Of a stretch of 49,479 nt of DNA, positions 42,068 to 49,479 are shown piece by piece. The position numbers and the translations under genes are program-made. The notes under the pieces are model-generated. The model saw only the letters and a program-made list of their open reading frames with translations, had not been told where the DNA came from and ran no database searches. The stretch's first letter is position 1. The number at the start of each line of letters is the position of its first letter. Source of the DNA: Chloroflexota bacterium (GTDB lineage: Bacteria; Chloroflexota; Dehalococcoidia; Lucifugimonadales; Australimonadaceae); NCBI GenBank assembly GCA_027618515.1, contig JAQCEV010000009.1:1-49479 (forward strand). The letters run 5' to 3'.

Positions 42068-42606
42068 TGAGCGATTGGGGGGCGGACAAGTACGGCGATC
42101 CGTGCCGTGAGTGTGGTTTCGTGTGGACGACCTCCCACGCTGAGACTCTCGCGTTGCTCGCGAGCATCCCCGCGCGATTCCGTGAAGCGCTTGGCGACCA
42201 CGATGCGAGCGCTCGCCACCCGGATCTCACCTGGTCCGCAGGCGCGTACGTGGCTCACGTCGGCGACAACCTACACATCTTCGCTGAACGTATCGCCGCG
42301 CTCGACCTGGGCGCCTACGGGGACACCGTTCCCTACGACCCCGACCAACTCGCCGAGGCTCGGCAGTACGAGCACATTCCGATCCTGGGCGCGCTCTGGT
42401 CGCTCGATCACGCAATGGCCGACATGATCGAAGCCGTCGAGCACTCAGCAGGCAAAGAGATCACCATGATCATCGACGACCGTGGGCCGCAAAACATCAC
42501 GGACATCATCCGCACCACAACCCACGACGCATTCCACCACGTGTGGGACGTCCAACGTACCCTTCAAACAGTTGGCGGATCAGCGGGCGAGTCAGCCAAG
42601 GCGTAG
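42067..42606 (+). CDS. DinB-like four-helix protein
   Basis: This 179-residue protein looks like a DinB/MDMPI-type four-helix bundle. WSAGAYVAHVGDNLHIFAERIA carries one of the metal-binding histidines, and TTTHDAFHHVWDVQRTL provides the paired HHxxD-type ligands at the C-terminus. An N-terminal CRECGF motif adds a Cys pair that could bind zinc. DinB-fold proteins are metal-dependent and some are thiol transferases or maleylpyruvate isomerases. Its ATG overlaps the stop of hydantoinase A, and hydantoinase B starts nine bases after its end, so it is inserted in the middle of the hydantoinase operon. Confidence 0.8.
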   Translation: MSDWGADKYGDPCRECGFVWTTSHAETLALLASIPARFREALGDHDASARHPDLTWSAGAYVAHVGDNLHIFAERIAALDLGAYGDTVPYDPDQLAEARQYEHIPILGALWSLDHAMADMIEAVEHSAGKEITMIIDDRGPQNITDIIRTTTHDAFHHVWDVQRTLQTVGGSAGESAKA

Positions 42607-42615
42607 GAGCAGCAG

Positions 42616-44310
42616 ATGGCACACGTAGACCCCATCACCTATCAGGTACTGAGAGCACGACTCGATGGCATCGTGCGCGAGATGGAGAAGGCGGTGTTCC
42701 GCACGGGGTTCTCCACGATCGTTCGCGAATCCCACGACTTCAGCTGTGGCGTGCTGGACGCGCAGGGTCGGCTGGTCGGCCAGTCGAGCCACCCCACGCA
42801 CATGGCCGCGTACCCCGAATCGATCGCAGGTTTGCTCCAGTTCTACTCGATCGATGACATGCGCGAAGGCGACGCCTTCCTGTGCAATCACCCGTACTAC
42901 AGCGGCTGTCCCCACGCCAACGACATGGTGGTGATGACGCCGATCTTTCACGAGGGCAAGCATGTGGCGTACGCGGCCAGCATGGGGCACACGCCAGACA
43001 TCGGTGGCGTCGCGGCGGGGAGTCGTAACGCGACGGCCCGCGACATTTTCGGCGAGGGTTTGCAGATAGCGCCGGTACGTTTCATGCGCGACTACAAGCT
43101 CGTTCAGGACACGGTATCGTTCGTGCGCGCCAACAGCCGCACGCCTGACATGATGATCGGCGACCTCAATGCCAAGGCTGGCGTCTGCTTCAGCATCGGC
43201 GAGGCCCGCGTGAAGGACGCCATCGCGTCCTACGGCATCGACACGATGCTTCAGATGTTCGAGGACTTGGTGGAGCACACGGGCGCTCAAGCACACAAGC
43301 TCATCGCCACCTGGAAAGACGGCGTAGCCGAGTCCGAAACATGGGTCGACGACCCGTCGAACCCCGACAAGCCGATCAGGCTCCACGTCGCGGTCATCAA
43401 AGAGGGCGACCGCCTAGTGCTGGACTTCACGCAAACCGGCGACCAGGCCACCGCACCGATCAACGTCCGACCACCATTCGTGCGTGGGCTGGCCTACAAC
43501 GGCATGATCGCCCTCACCGACCCCTACCTGCCCATCAACCACGGCCTGTTCGAAGCCATCGAATGCCGCTTCCGCAAAGGCAGCCTCATCGACCCTGAAT
43601 TCCCCGGCCCCGTGGGTTTCTACTCGAAGACCGTGTCTATCGTTGAAAGCGTCATCATGGCAGCGCTCGCCCAAGCGGCCGGCCAGCCATCACTCGCCCA
43701 CAACTCCACGCAGAGCTCCATCGTCATCGGCTACCAGGGCGACGGTGATCGGCAGTACGTGCAGTACGAGCTGATGTACGCGGGTGCTCGCGCGTGGGAC
43801 GGCGGCGATGGCCACAGCGGCGTGGGCGCTCGCGCGACGGGCGGGCGCTTCACCAGCGTGGAGATCATCGAGTCGGAATTCCCCGTGCAGATGACCAAGT
43901 TCGAGATCCTGCCGGACACCGGCGGCGACGGCAAGTCGCGCGGTGGCCCGGGATACGTCCGCGAGTACAAGGTGGACTCCAGCAGCAGGTTGTCTGGTGG
44001 AGCAGCCAAGCGCCAGGCGTCGGGCGTCGAAGGTGGCCACGACGGAAGCACCGCCTACGTGGTCGTTCACCCCGGCAACGACCGTGAAGCATCCCACCCC
44101 GGCATCGCGTCCAACATCGGCCTGCAACCTGGCGAGATTTTCCGCATCGAAACCGGCGGTGGTGGTGGCGTGGGCGACCCGCGCGACCGCGACAGGGCGC
44201 TGGTCGTGGGCGACCTTCAAGACGGCGTCATCACCCGTGCCAAGGCACGCGACGTCTACGGCATGACGGACGCAGAGATAGACCAGTTCCTGGCGGCAGC
44301 GGCCAAGTAG
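42616..44310 (+). CDS. Hydantoinase/oxoprolinase B-type subunit
   Basis: This 564-residue protein is the B subunit partner of hydantoinase A. The start VDPITYQVLRARLDGIVREMEKAVFRTGFSTIVRESHDFSCGVLD, the FLCNHPYYSGCPHANDMVVMTPIFHEGK metal-site region and the C-terminal GGGGGVGDPRDRD are highly typical. HyuB carries the catalytic ring-hydrolysing metal site and works with ATP-driven HyuA in the cytoplasm. It starts nine bases after the DinB-like gene. Whether the pair acts on hydantoins, oxoproline or another cyclic amide, or carboxylates a ketone, cannot be told from sequence. Confidence 0.93.
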   Translation: MAHVDPITYQVLRARLDGIVREMEKAVFRTGFSTIVRESHDFSCGVLDAQGRLVGQSSHPTHMAAYPESIAGLLQFYSIDDMREGDAFLCNHPYYSGCPHANDMVVMTPIFHEGKHVAYAASMGHTPDIGGVAAGSRNATARDIFGEGLQIAPVRFMRDYKLVQDTVSFVRANSRTPDMMIGDLNAKAGVCFSIGEARVKDAIASYGIDTMLQMFEDLVEHTGAQAHKLIATWKDGVAESETWVDDPSNPDKPIRLHVAVIKEGDRLVLDFTQTGDQATAPINVRPPFVRGLAYNGMIALTDPYLPINHGLFEAIECRFRKGSLIDPEFPGPVGFYSKTVSIVESVIMAALAQAAGQPSLAHNSTQSSIVIGYQGDGDRQYVQYELMYAGARAWDGGDGHSGVGARATGGRFTSVEIIESEFPVQMTKFEILPDTGGDGKSRGGPGYVREYKVDSSSRLSGGAAKRQASGVEGGHDGSTAYVVVHPGNDREASHPGIASNIGLQPGEIFRIETGGGGGVGDPRDRDRALVVGDLQDGVITRAKARDVYGMTDAEIDQFLAAAAK

Positions 44311-44486
44311 TCCGAAACGAGGAGTGCAGAGGGGCAACGCCCCTTTGCCGGGGGCCAGGGGGGTGTCCCCCTGTCGCCCCTTTTAGAACCCCCTTCCTGG
44401 CAGGAAGGGGGCAGGGGGATGGTTGAAACGCCAGACTACGCACCCAGGTAGTCACAGTTAAGAGCTAGCAGCTACGGAGGCACACC
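44311..44486. repeat. GC-rich intergenic hairpin cluster
   Basis: Three hairpins follow one another: ggggc/gcccc at 44331-44343, aggggg/ccccct at 44357-44372, and a 23-base near-perfect palindrome at 44389-44411 whose arms are cccccttcctg and caggaaggggg. The unit has the look of a mobile or REP-type intergenic element. It lies between the hydantoinase operon and the tandem-DUF427 gene and could also terminate the former. Confidence 0.65.
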
Positions 44487-45284
44487 ATGACCATGCAAGC
44501 CGAGTTCACAGACGAGAACAACAAGCTGATCGCGGCGCCAAGCCCACGTTGGATGCACAGCCCCAAGCGCATCCGCGTCATCTTCGGCGGCGTAGCCGTG
44601 GCCGACAGCACCAATGCCTACCTGCTCCGCGAGGGCGGCCCACCTGCCTACTACTTCCCCGAGGCAGACGTCCGAATGGATCTGCTGACGCCCACCGCCA
44701 CGGTCAAGAATTCACCCATCAGGTGCGACGCGTCCTACTGTTCGCTGACCGTCGGCGAACGAACGGCTGAGGACGCCGTTTGGACGTTCAAGGAGCCGGT
44801 CGCGACAGCCAGCTTCTTGAAGGGCTACTTGGCCTTCGACTGGCCAAAGATGGACGCCTGGTTCGAGGAACGTGAAGAGGTGTTCGTCCACGCTCGTGAC
44901 CCCTTCAAGCGGATCGACACCGTGAAGACCGACCGCAAGATCCAGGTCGTCGTGGGCGGCGAAACGGTCGCCGAAACGACGGAGTCCGTCATGCTACTGG
45001 AGCCTGGCCACCCCATGCGTTACTACCTCCCCATGGCCGACGTTCGCCTCGACCTCCTCACGCCTAGCGCGACTGAGAGTCGATGCGCCTACAAGGGCAC
45101 CGCCGACTACCACTCAGTCGTCGTCAACGGCCAGACGCTGGAAGACGCGGCTTGGATGTACCGCTACCCGACGCCAGAAGCGTCCAAGGTCGTTGGCATG
45201 CTCTGCTTCTTCAACGAACGCGTCGACGCCATTTACGTGGACGGAGTCGAACTCCCCAAGCCCGTCACCAACTGGCGTCGCTAG
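44487..45284 (+). CDS. Tandem DUF427 domain protein
   Basis: This 265-residue protein holds two DUF427-like domains. The first covers about residues 28-120 (RIRVIFGGVAVADSTNAYLL, YYFPEADVRMDLLTPT, AVWTFKEPV), the second about 148-262 (KIQVVVGGETVAETTESVML, YYLPMADVRLDLLTPS, AAWMYRYPTPEASKVVGM). The repeats align block by block, so it arose by internal duplication. Neither domain has the CPWKG motif of the single-domain protein at 3767. The function is unknown. Its leader cggaggcacacc is identical to that of the FAH-family gene at 8199. Confidence 0.88.
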   Translation: MTMQAEFTDENNKLIAAPSPRWMHSPKRIRVIFGGVAVADSTNAYLLREGGPPAYYFPEADVRMDLLTPTATVKNSPIRCDASYCSLTVGERTAEDAVWTFKEPVATASFLKGYLAFDWPKMDAWFEEREEVFVHARDPFKRIDTVKTDRKIQVVVGGETVAETTESVMLLEPGHPMRYYLPMADVRLDLLTPSATESRCAYKGTADYHSVVVNGQTLEDAAWMYRYPTPEASKVVGMLCFFNERVDAIYVDGVELPKPVTNWRR

Positions 45285-45361
45285 GCAGGGCGCGCTCTGC
45301 ACCCACTTGCTGCCGCTTGGCTGAGGCAACATGATTCGCTCGGTTCTCGCATGGAGGCTCA

Positions 45362-45994
45362 ATGGCTCGTTTCTACCTGGTACGACATGGGCACACCGAA
45401 TGGACCCGCGAGAAGCGATTGCAGGGGCAGACCGACGTACCTCTATCCCAGGAGGGCTTGGATCAAGCGCAAGCTGCTGCGAGTCACCTCGCTGAAACGC
45501 GCTTCAACGCGGCCTACACCAGCGATCTCTCGCGAGCGTTGGTGACCGCAGAGCTAATGCTGGCTGAGCAACCCGAACACGCCCCTGAACTGATCATCAA
45601 CCGTGACCTGCGAGAGATATCCGACGGCACATACGAAGGCTGGTTGTTCATCCGGGCAGTGGCCAAGGATCCACGTCTCGTCGAACGGACGCAAGATGGG
45701 CTGCCCGTGCCTGATTTCACGCCGCCCGAAGGCGAGAGCATCCGGCAACTCTACGTCCGACAACAAGCTGTCGCCTCGCTTCTACGGCGCCATCGTCCGG
45801 ACGACCACGTGCTGGTGGTAAGGCATGGCTGGGCTTTGCGCACGCTAGCCGCTGCGCTTCTCGGCGAAGGGGCTGAGGGGTTCTGGAATCGCCAGGGCCC
45901 CCTGCCCTGCAGTGTCTCCATCCTTGACGACCAGCAAGGGACAGCTTCGGTCGTCGCGTGGGGCGATACGGCCCACCTGGCGGGGGTCGAATGA
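45362..45994 (+). CDS. Histidine phosphatase family protein (PhoE/GpmB-like)
   Basis: This 210-residue protein belongs to the histidine phosphatase superfamily. The active-site motif is YLVRHGHTEW with the phospho-acceptor His9, followed by RLQGQTDVPLSQEG, AYTSDLSRALVTAELML, LREISDGTYEGW and the second His in VLVVRHGWALR. Members remove phosphate from sugar phosphates, cobalamin precursors or phosphoglycerate; the exact substrate is not clear. A tggaggctca site precedes the ATG. It lies 77 bases after the tandem DUF427 gene on the same strand and may be co-transcribed. Confidence 0.92.
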   Translation: MARFYLVRHGHTEWTREKRLQGQTDVPLSQEGLDQAQAAASHLAETRFNAAYTSDLSRALVTAELMLAEQPEHAPELIINRDLREISDGTYEGWLFIRAVAKDPRLVERTQDGLPVPDFTPPEGESIRQLYVRQQAVASLLRRHRPDDHVLVVRHGWALRTLAAALLGEGAEGFWNRQGPLPCSVSILDDQQGTASVVAWGDTAHLAGVE

Positions 45995-46296
45995 TCCCCT
46001 AGTACCGATTTCAGCCCTTCTCTGCCCAGGCAAAGCAAAGCACGGGGTAGTCCAGTCGACCCGGATATTCGCATCGCGTTGATCTAGGGCGTGCAGATGC
46101 GGGCCTCTGCCGGGGTATGGCAGTGTCTCCAACTTGTCCCCGGTCCATACACCTGGCTATGGAGGGCCAAGGAAACACGGTCTGCCGCGCCTCTCGCGTA
46201 AAGATGCAAGTAGACACGCAGGGGAGGGGGCGAGGGGACAATCACGTTCATTCTTTGCAAAGAGCGCACTGGGGGTTTTCGTCTATCATCGGCGGT
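45995..46296. other. Intergenic region upstream of the MFS gene
   Basis: In these 302 bases I find no gene. The frame that later encodes the MFS transporter is open here, but its codons and lack of hydrophobicity argue against translation. A tatcat at 46284-46289 just before the ATG at 46297 could be a -10 element for a short-leader transcript. No matching -35 is evident at the right spacing. Confidence 0.5.
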
Positions 46297-47508
46297 ATGA
46301 GTACGGCTGAACGGGTGGCTTCCGGTATGACGGCTGCTGAGCGGCGCATCGTGGGTTTCACGAGTGTGGCGCACGGGCTGAATCATGCGGTGGAGTTGGT
46401 GTACGGGGCGGTTCTGTTCGTGATCGCGGTCGAGTTCGACGTGCGGTTGGCGTTGTTGGGTGCGGTGGCGAATGCGTCCGCGCTGGCTTACGCGGTGATG
46501 GCGCTGCCAGCGGGCCCGGCTGCTGACCGTTTGGGGTCCAAGCGGATGGTGTCGATCTCCATGGGTGGTGCGGGGGCGACAGCGCTCCTGGCGGCGGCGT
46601 CGCCGAACGTGACGGTGTTAGCAATCGCGCTGGTGATCATGGGTCTGCTGGGTGGGCTCTACCACCCGGCGGGGCTGTCGCTCATCACGCGAGGGGTGCG
46701 TCAACGAGCGCGGGCGTTGGGCATCCACGGCGCAGGCGGGAACATCGGCACGGCACTCGCGCCACTGATCGCCGGAGGCCTCGCGGGCATCTGGAGTTGG
46801 CGAGCGTCGTTCGTCTTTTTCGCGATCATCGCCATCACGGTCGCAGCGGTTACCTACCGCTCAACCGTTGGTGAGCCTGATCCAGACGCAGTTCGGTCGT
46901 CCAATCCATCGAGTCCCACGTTGCTGGTGCCGCTGGCGCTGATGTTCGTGATCAATGCAGGATTCGGGTTCATCTTCAGGGGGCTGACGACGTTCCTGCC
47001 CCTACACCTGAGTACCAACCTGGGATTCGAGATCGGGGGTTTCGAACCGGTGGTCGTGGGTGGTGCGTTCGCGACGTTCGCTTTGCTGTTCGGGGTGGCG
47101 GGCCAGTATTTGGGCGGAGAACTCGGGGAGCGGGTTCGGAGGCACCGTCTGCTGTTGCCACTGGCGACGCTTACGATCCCTGCCCTGCTGTTGATGGCAG
47201 CTTCCACGGGGTGGCTGCTGTTGGCAGCCGCGGCTATCTTCGTTTTCTTCAATTTCATGGCTCAGCCGACGGCGGTCGCGATGATTTCGGATTTCGCGGC
47301 GGAGCAATCGCACGGTCGGGTCTACGGGCTGACATCGCTGACGGGGTTCGGCATAGGCTCGTTCGCAGGGATCAGCGGCGGGCTTATCGCGGATAGCACG
47401 GGAGTCGAGTGGGTGTTCGTGATGCTGGCTGGTGCGGCCTTGGTGATCACAGTGACGGCGGCTGCGGTTTTCGCGTGGCAGGAGTTTGGGCGGACGCCGG
47501 ATCGGTAG
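46297..47508 (+). CDS. MFS transporter
   Basis: This 403-residue membrane protein has the 12-helix major facilitator layout. MALPAGPAADRLGSKRMVSISMGG corresponds to motif A, LGGLYHPAGLSLITRGVRQRARALGIHGAGGNIGTALAPLIAGGLAG is typical of fosmidomycin-resistance/sugar-type MFS proteins, and a second half follows with similar spacing. I take the ATG at 46297 (MSTAERVASGMTAAERR); an ATG ten codons later is an alternative, and neither has a strong ribosome binding site. The substrate is unknown. It stands alone between the histidine phosphatase and the leftward PAS gene. Confidence 0.9.
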   Translation: MSTAERVASGMTAAERRIVGFTSVAHGLNHAVELVYGAVLFVIAVEFDVRLALLGAVANASALAYAVMALPAGPAADRLGSKRMVSISMGGAGATALLAAASPNVTVLAIALVIMGLLGGLYHPAGLSLITRGVRQRARALGIHGAGGNIGTALAPLIAGGLAGIWSWRASFVFFAIIAITVAAVTYRSTVGEPDPDAVRSSNPSSPTLLVPLALMFVINAGFGFIFRGLTTFLPLHLSTNLGFEIGGFEPVVVGGAFATFALLFGVAGQYLGGELGERVRRHRLLLPLATLTIPALLLMAASTGWLLLAAAAIFVFFNFMAQPTAVAMISDFAAEQSHGRVYGLTSLTGFGIGSFAGISGGLIADSTGVEWVFVMLAGAALVITVTAAAVFAWQEFGRTPDR

Positions 47509-47621
47509 GACACGCTCGCGCGGGACGACACGCGGGCGTGCAGGGAGCCTGTCGCTCCCCCCTTCTAACTCCGAACCTAATCGGCAGGCGGTGTAGGATC
47601 GGCCACGTGCTCCTGAGTGGC

Positions 47622-48215
47622 TCATGAAACAGCCGCGTCGCGACGCCATGTGGCCTCAAGCGACGTCGCCACCTGGCTGAGCTCCGCCGCAAGACCCGAA
47701 AGCGTGGGAATCGTGGAGCGGACTCCGTCATGCAAGTCTGATCTTGCGTGCAAGTTGTCTTGGAAAAGCTTGTTGAGAGCGTGGAGTTCACGAGAGTTGC
47801 TTTGGATCCGCTCCAGGTCGTTTTTCTTCTGTTTTTCCAAAGCGATCATGGCGGAGATGTCCTCCTTGAAGGCTACGTAGTACTGGATGGTTCCGTCTTC
47901 ACCGGTGATAGGCGTGATGGTTTGGGACTCGTTGTATAAGGTTCCATCTTTCCGTTTGTTGATCAGGGTGCCTCGCCACGTCAGACCGCTTGAAATGGTT
48001 TGCCATATCTCGCGGTACTCTTCATCAGCGTGCTCTCCAGACTTGAGCACGCTGATGTTTTGCCCGATGAGGTCTGCCAGGCGGTATCCGGTCAATCGCA
48101 GGAACGCAGGATTGACCCATTCGATCCTTCCGGCTGGGTCAGTGATCGTGGCACCGATCGGCGTGGAATCGAGTGCTGCGAAAAGAATGTGCGGAGGGAA
48201 GGAATAGTCGTTCAT
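47622..48215 (-). CDS. PAS-domain signalling protein without an output domain
   Basis: This 197-residue protein has one PAS domain (TPIGATITDPAGRIEWVNPAFLRLTGYRLADLIGQNISVLKSGE to YYVAFKEDIS) with its PAC extension, and then a coiled-coil helix (EKQKKNDLERIQSNSRELHALNKLF). No kinase, GGDEF or DNA-binding domain follows. The segment GQNISVLKSGEH lacks the Cys of LOV photosensors. The C-terminal helix might be a truncated HisKA or an oligomerisation helix. AAGGAA precedes the ATG. It is divergent from the alpha/beta hydrolase gene. Confidence 0.85.
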   Translation of the reverse strand: MNDYSFPPHILFAALDSTPIGATITDPAGRIEWVNPAFLRLTGYRLADLIGQNISVLKSGEHADEEYREIWQTISSGLTWRGTLINKRKDGTLYNESQTITPITGEDGTIQYYVAFKEDISAMIALEKQKKNDLERIQSNSRELHALNKLFQDNLHARSDLHDGVRSTIPTLSGLAAELSQVATSLEATWRRDAAVS

Positions 48216-48481
48216 GTTGCAGTTCCTTAGTCGCCAAGGCGGGTACAGTGACAGAGGTCGTTCCGAGTCACGTGTATCTGGGCCGAATATAGCCGAAGCA
48301 AAGAGTCCGAGCTAGGAGTCTGCATGCACTTCGTTCGGCTTTTCCCGTGAGGCGCGTTGGTCGGCTGCCGGTTTCGTTGACCCGTTATCGCTGTTAGGTG
48401 CCCGGCCGAGCTACTAGCGATTTGCTTTTCCAGGCAAACGAGATACTTTGCATTGGAACCCTGCCGTAGATGGAGTTTGTG
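48216..48481. promoter_or_regulatory. Divergent intergenic region
   Basis: These 266 bases separate the leftward PAS gene from the rightward hydrolase gene. I see no gene in it. A gagatactttgcat stretch at 48440-48453 is AT-richer than its surroundings and could hold a promoter, but I cannot define -35 and -10 boxes with confidence. Confidence 0.3.
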
Positions 48482-49279
48482 ATGTACGCGAAACTCTCGC
48501 GATTGAAGATGTACTACGAGGAGTACGGCGACTCAAGCCAGCCTCCGGTGGTGCTGCTGCACGGCGGGATGAGTGGAGCCCAGACATGGGAGCAGCAGAT
48601 CGATCCGCTAAGCGCGCGGTATCGCGTCCTGATACCGGAACAACAGGGGCACGCGCATACGTCCGACGTCGCAGGGCCGCTGACGTATCAGGCCATGGCC
48701 AACGATACGGTCGAGTTCATCGAACGGGTCGCCGGGCAACCAGCCCACGTCGTGGGGCATAGCGATGGCGGGATACTCGGCCTGTTCATAGCGCTGCAGC
48801 GCCCAGACCTGCTAAGTCGAGCGGTGGTGATCGGCGCTAACTTTCATAAGGACGGGTTGTTCTGGCCCGCGCTCGCTGACGCTGACCCCGATGATGAGGA
48901 TTTCGCGAAGAGCAGGGAGCGCTACGCTGCGCTATCCCCAGAGGGAGAGGCCCACTGGCCGGTGATTTTCGGGAAGACGCAGCAGATGTGGCTGACAGAG
49001 CCGACGTTGACTCGGGCCGAGATAACGACGATCACGGCTCCGGTACTCGTGATGGTCGGGGACGACGATGTGATTTCGCACTCCCATAGCGTGGAGCTCT
49101 ATGAAGCGTTGGCCGAGGGGCAGATGGCGATGATTCCGGGGACGTCGCACGGCGTGAAGAAGGAGAAGCCAGAGATCGTGAATCGATTGATCCTGGATTT
49201 CCTGGCGGCTGAGGTGATGCCGTCTGCGTTGAAGTCGGTGCGGGCCCCGGGCTCGATTCTAGGCAAAACGTGTAGCTAG
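48482..49279 (+). CDS. Alpha/beta hydrolase with a repeat-derived C-terminus
   Basis: This is a 265-residue alpha/beta hydrolase. The nucleophile elbow is VVGHSDGG with Ser94, the acid is in MVGDDDV (Asp194/195) and the His is His223 in GTSHGV; the oxyanion side is LLHGGMSGAQTWEQQ. An ATG at 48482 after gatggagtttgtg is preferred over 48470 because ggag is then at proper spacing. The last ~11 residues (APGSILGKTCS) are encoded by the repeat starting at 49246, which also supplies the stop. The related NicD deformylase is in this fold, but no specific role can be assigned. Confidence 0.88.
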   Translation: MYAKLSRLKMYYEEYGDSSQPPVVLLHGGMSGAQTWEQQIDPLSARYRVLIPEQQGHAHTSDVAGPLTYQAMANDTVEFIERVAGQPAHVVGHSDGGILGLFIALQRPDLLSRAVVIGANFHKDGLFWPALADADPDDEDFAKSRERYAALSPEGEAHWPVIFGKTQQMWLTEPTLTRAEITTITAPVLVMVGDDDVISHSHSVELYEALAEGQMAMIPGTSHGVKKEKPEIVNRLILDFLAAEVMPSALKSVRAPGSILGKTCS

Positions 49280-49479
49280 TCGGGGCGAGCCCTCGGATCT
49301 CTTGGCTTCGCCGCTAGGACTAAAGGTCGCTAGGCGCTCCGGGTATGGCTGGAGATCGCGGTTGAGGGTGAGCCGGGATTGCCCGGGCTCGTTCGTAGGC
49401 AAAACGTGGAGCTAGTCGGGGCGAGCCCTCGGATCTCTTGGCTTCGCCGCTAGGACTAAAGGTCGCTAGGCGCTCCGGG
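49246..49479 (+). repeat. Two direct copies of the 98-bp dispersed repeat
   Basis: Units 49246-49343 and 49382-49479 are both 98 bases long and differ at four positions; the last 68 bases are identical. Each begins cccgggctcg, contains gtcggggcgagccctcgg and ends gctaggcgctccggg. A 38-base spacer separates them. The array is in the opposite orientation to the one at 160-440, and the window ends exactly at the end of the second unit. The first unit overlaps the 3' end of the hydrolase gene. Confidence 0.92.

Noticed and set aside
42592-43386. 264-residue leftward frame opposite hydantoinase B
   Set aside because: It is a high-GC shadow frame of HyuB with no motifs.
47622-48215. LOV photosensor reading of the PAS protein
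   Set aside because: The LOV cysteine motif (GxNCRFLQ-like) is absent; the corresponding stretch is GQNISVLKSG.
1-49479. CRISPR arrays, tRNA or rRNA genes and transposases
   Set aside because: I found no regularly spaced short repeats with unique spacers; the 98-bp units are too long and too few for CRISPR. No cloverleaf with a T-loop motif and no transposase domain was seen.

Overview
The window is bacterial, GC-rich and densely coded, with about 47 protein genes, short intergenic gaps and ATG/GTG/TTG starts preceded by AGGAG-type ribosome binding sites. There is no rRNA, tRNA, CRISPR array, transposase or phage gene. The gene content is a mix of LLM-class flavin/F420 monooxygenases, LigB-type extradiol dioxygenases, a gentisate dioxygenase-like bicupin, an FAH-family hydrolase, isochorismatase-fold hydrolases, molybdenum hydroxylase large subunits, hydantoinase A/B, DUF427 proteins, a TAXI-type binding protein and PAS histidine kinases. 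This points to a heterotroph specialised in degrading recalcitrant cyclic or aromatic organic matter. My best guess is a Chloroflexota lineage of the SAR202/Dehalococcoidia type, an inference from gene repertoire and GC-rich intergenic hairpins, not from a marker gene. Both ends of the window lie inside the same dispersed repeat, in opposite orientations, which suggests a contig that broke at repeats.

Layout. 1-486: three tandem copies of a ~100-bp repeat. 487-9766: a ring-cleavage block with an isochorismatase-fold amidase plus LigB dioxygenase pair, a VOC protein, a TAXI-like protein, a six-gene leftward cluster (LigB, small membrane protein, MmgE/PrpD, SnoaL-like, LLM oxidoreductase, DUF427), a divergent FAH hydrolase and a second isochorismatase-fold protein lacking the catalytic Cys. 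9907-14293: a membrane PAS histidine kinase, a TPR/cysteine-rich gene broken by an in-frame TAA, and a SelA-like PLP enzyme whose 3' end is duplicated on the far side of the broken gene. 14509-20999: a hypothetical, amidohydrolase plus SDR, a D-glutamate cyclase-like protein, a 32-residue membrane ORF, the gentisate dioxygenase-like bicupin, class II aldolase plus GlcG/HbpS-like, and DUF3892.

21026-26192: a leftward operon of molybdenum hydroxylase large subunit, ThDP enzyme and acyl-CoA dehydrogenase. 26300-29333: VOC, methyltransferase and thioesterase, then an RRM protein with a strong bidirectional terminator and an unknown protein. 29408-33050: a diiron ferritin-like protein with an LLM monooxygenase, divergent from an M29/NicX-like enzyme plus cupin. 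33059-39844: a five-PAS histidine kinase, then an operon of a second molybdenum hydroxylase subunit with an MFS transporter, and a small membrane protein. 40013-44310: a tight hydantoinase A, DinB-like, hydantoinase B operon. 44487-49279: tandem-DUF427 protein, histidine phosphatase, MFS transporter, PAS protein and alpha/beta hydrolase, ending in two direct copies of the terminal repeat.

How the genes may work together (inference): molybdenum hydroxylases and flavin monooxygenases would hydroxylate cyclic substrates. Extradiol, gentisate-type or NicX-like enzymes would open the rings. FAH, isochorismatase-fold amidases, hydantoinase, class II aldolase, the ThDP enzyme, acyl-CoA dehydrogenase and thioesterase would process the products. 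The kinases, VOC proteins and MFS pumps would sense or export substrates. No complete known pathway can be assigned from this window alone.
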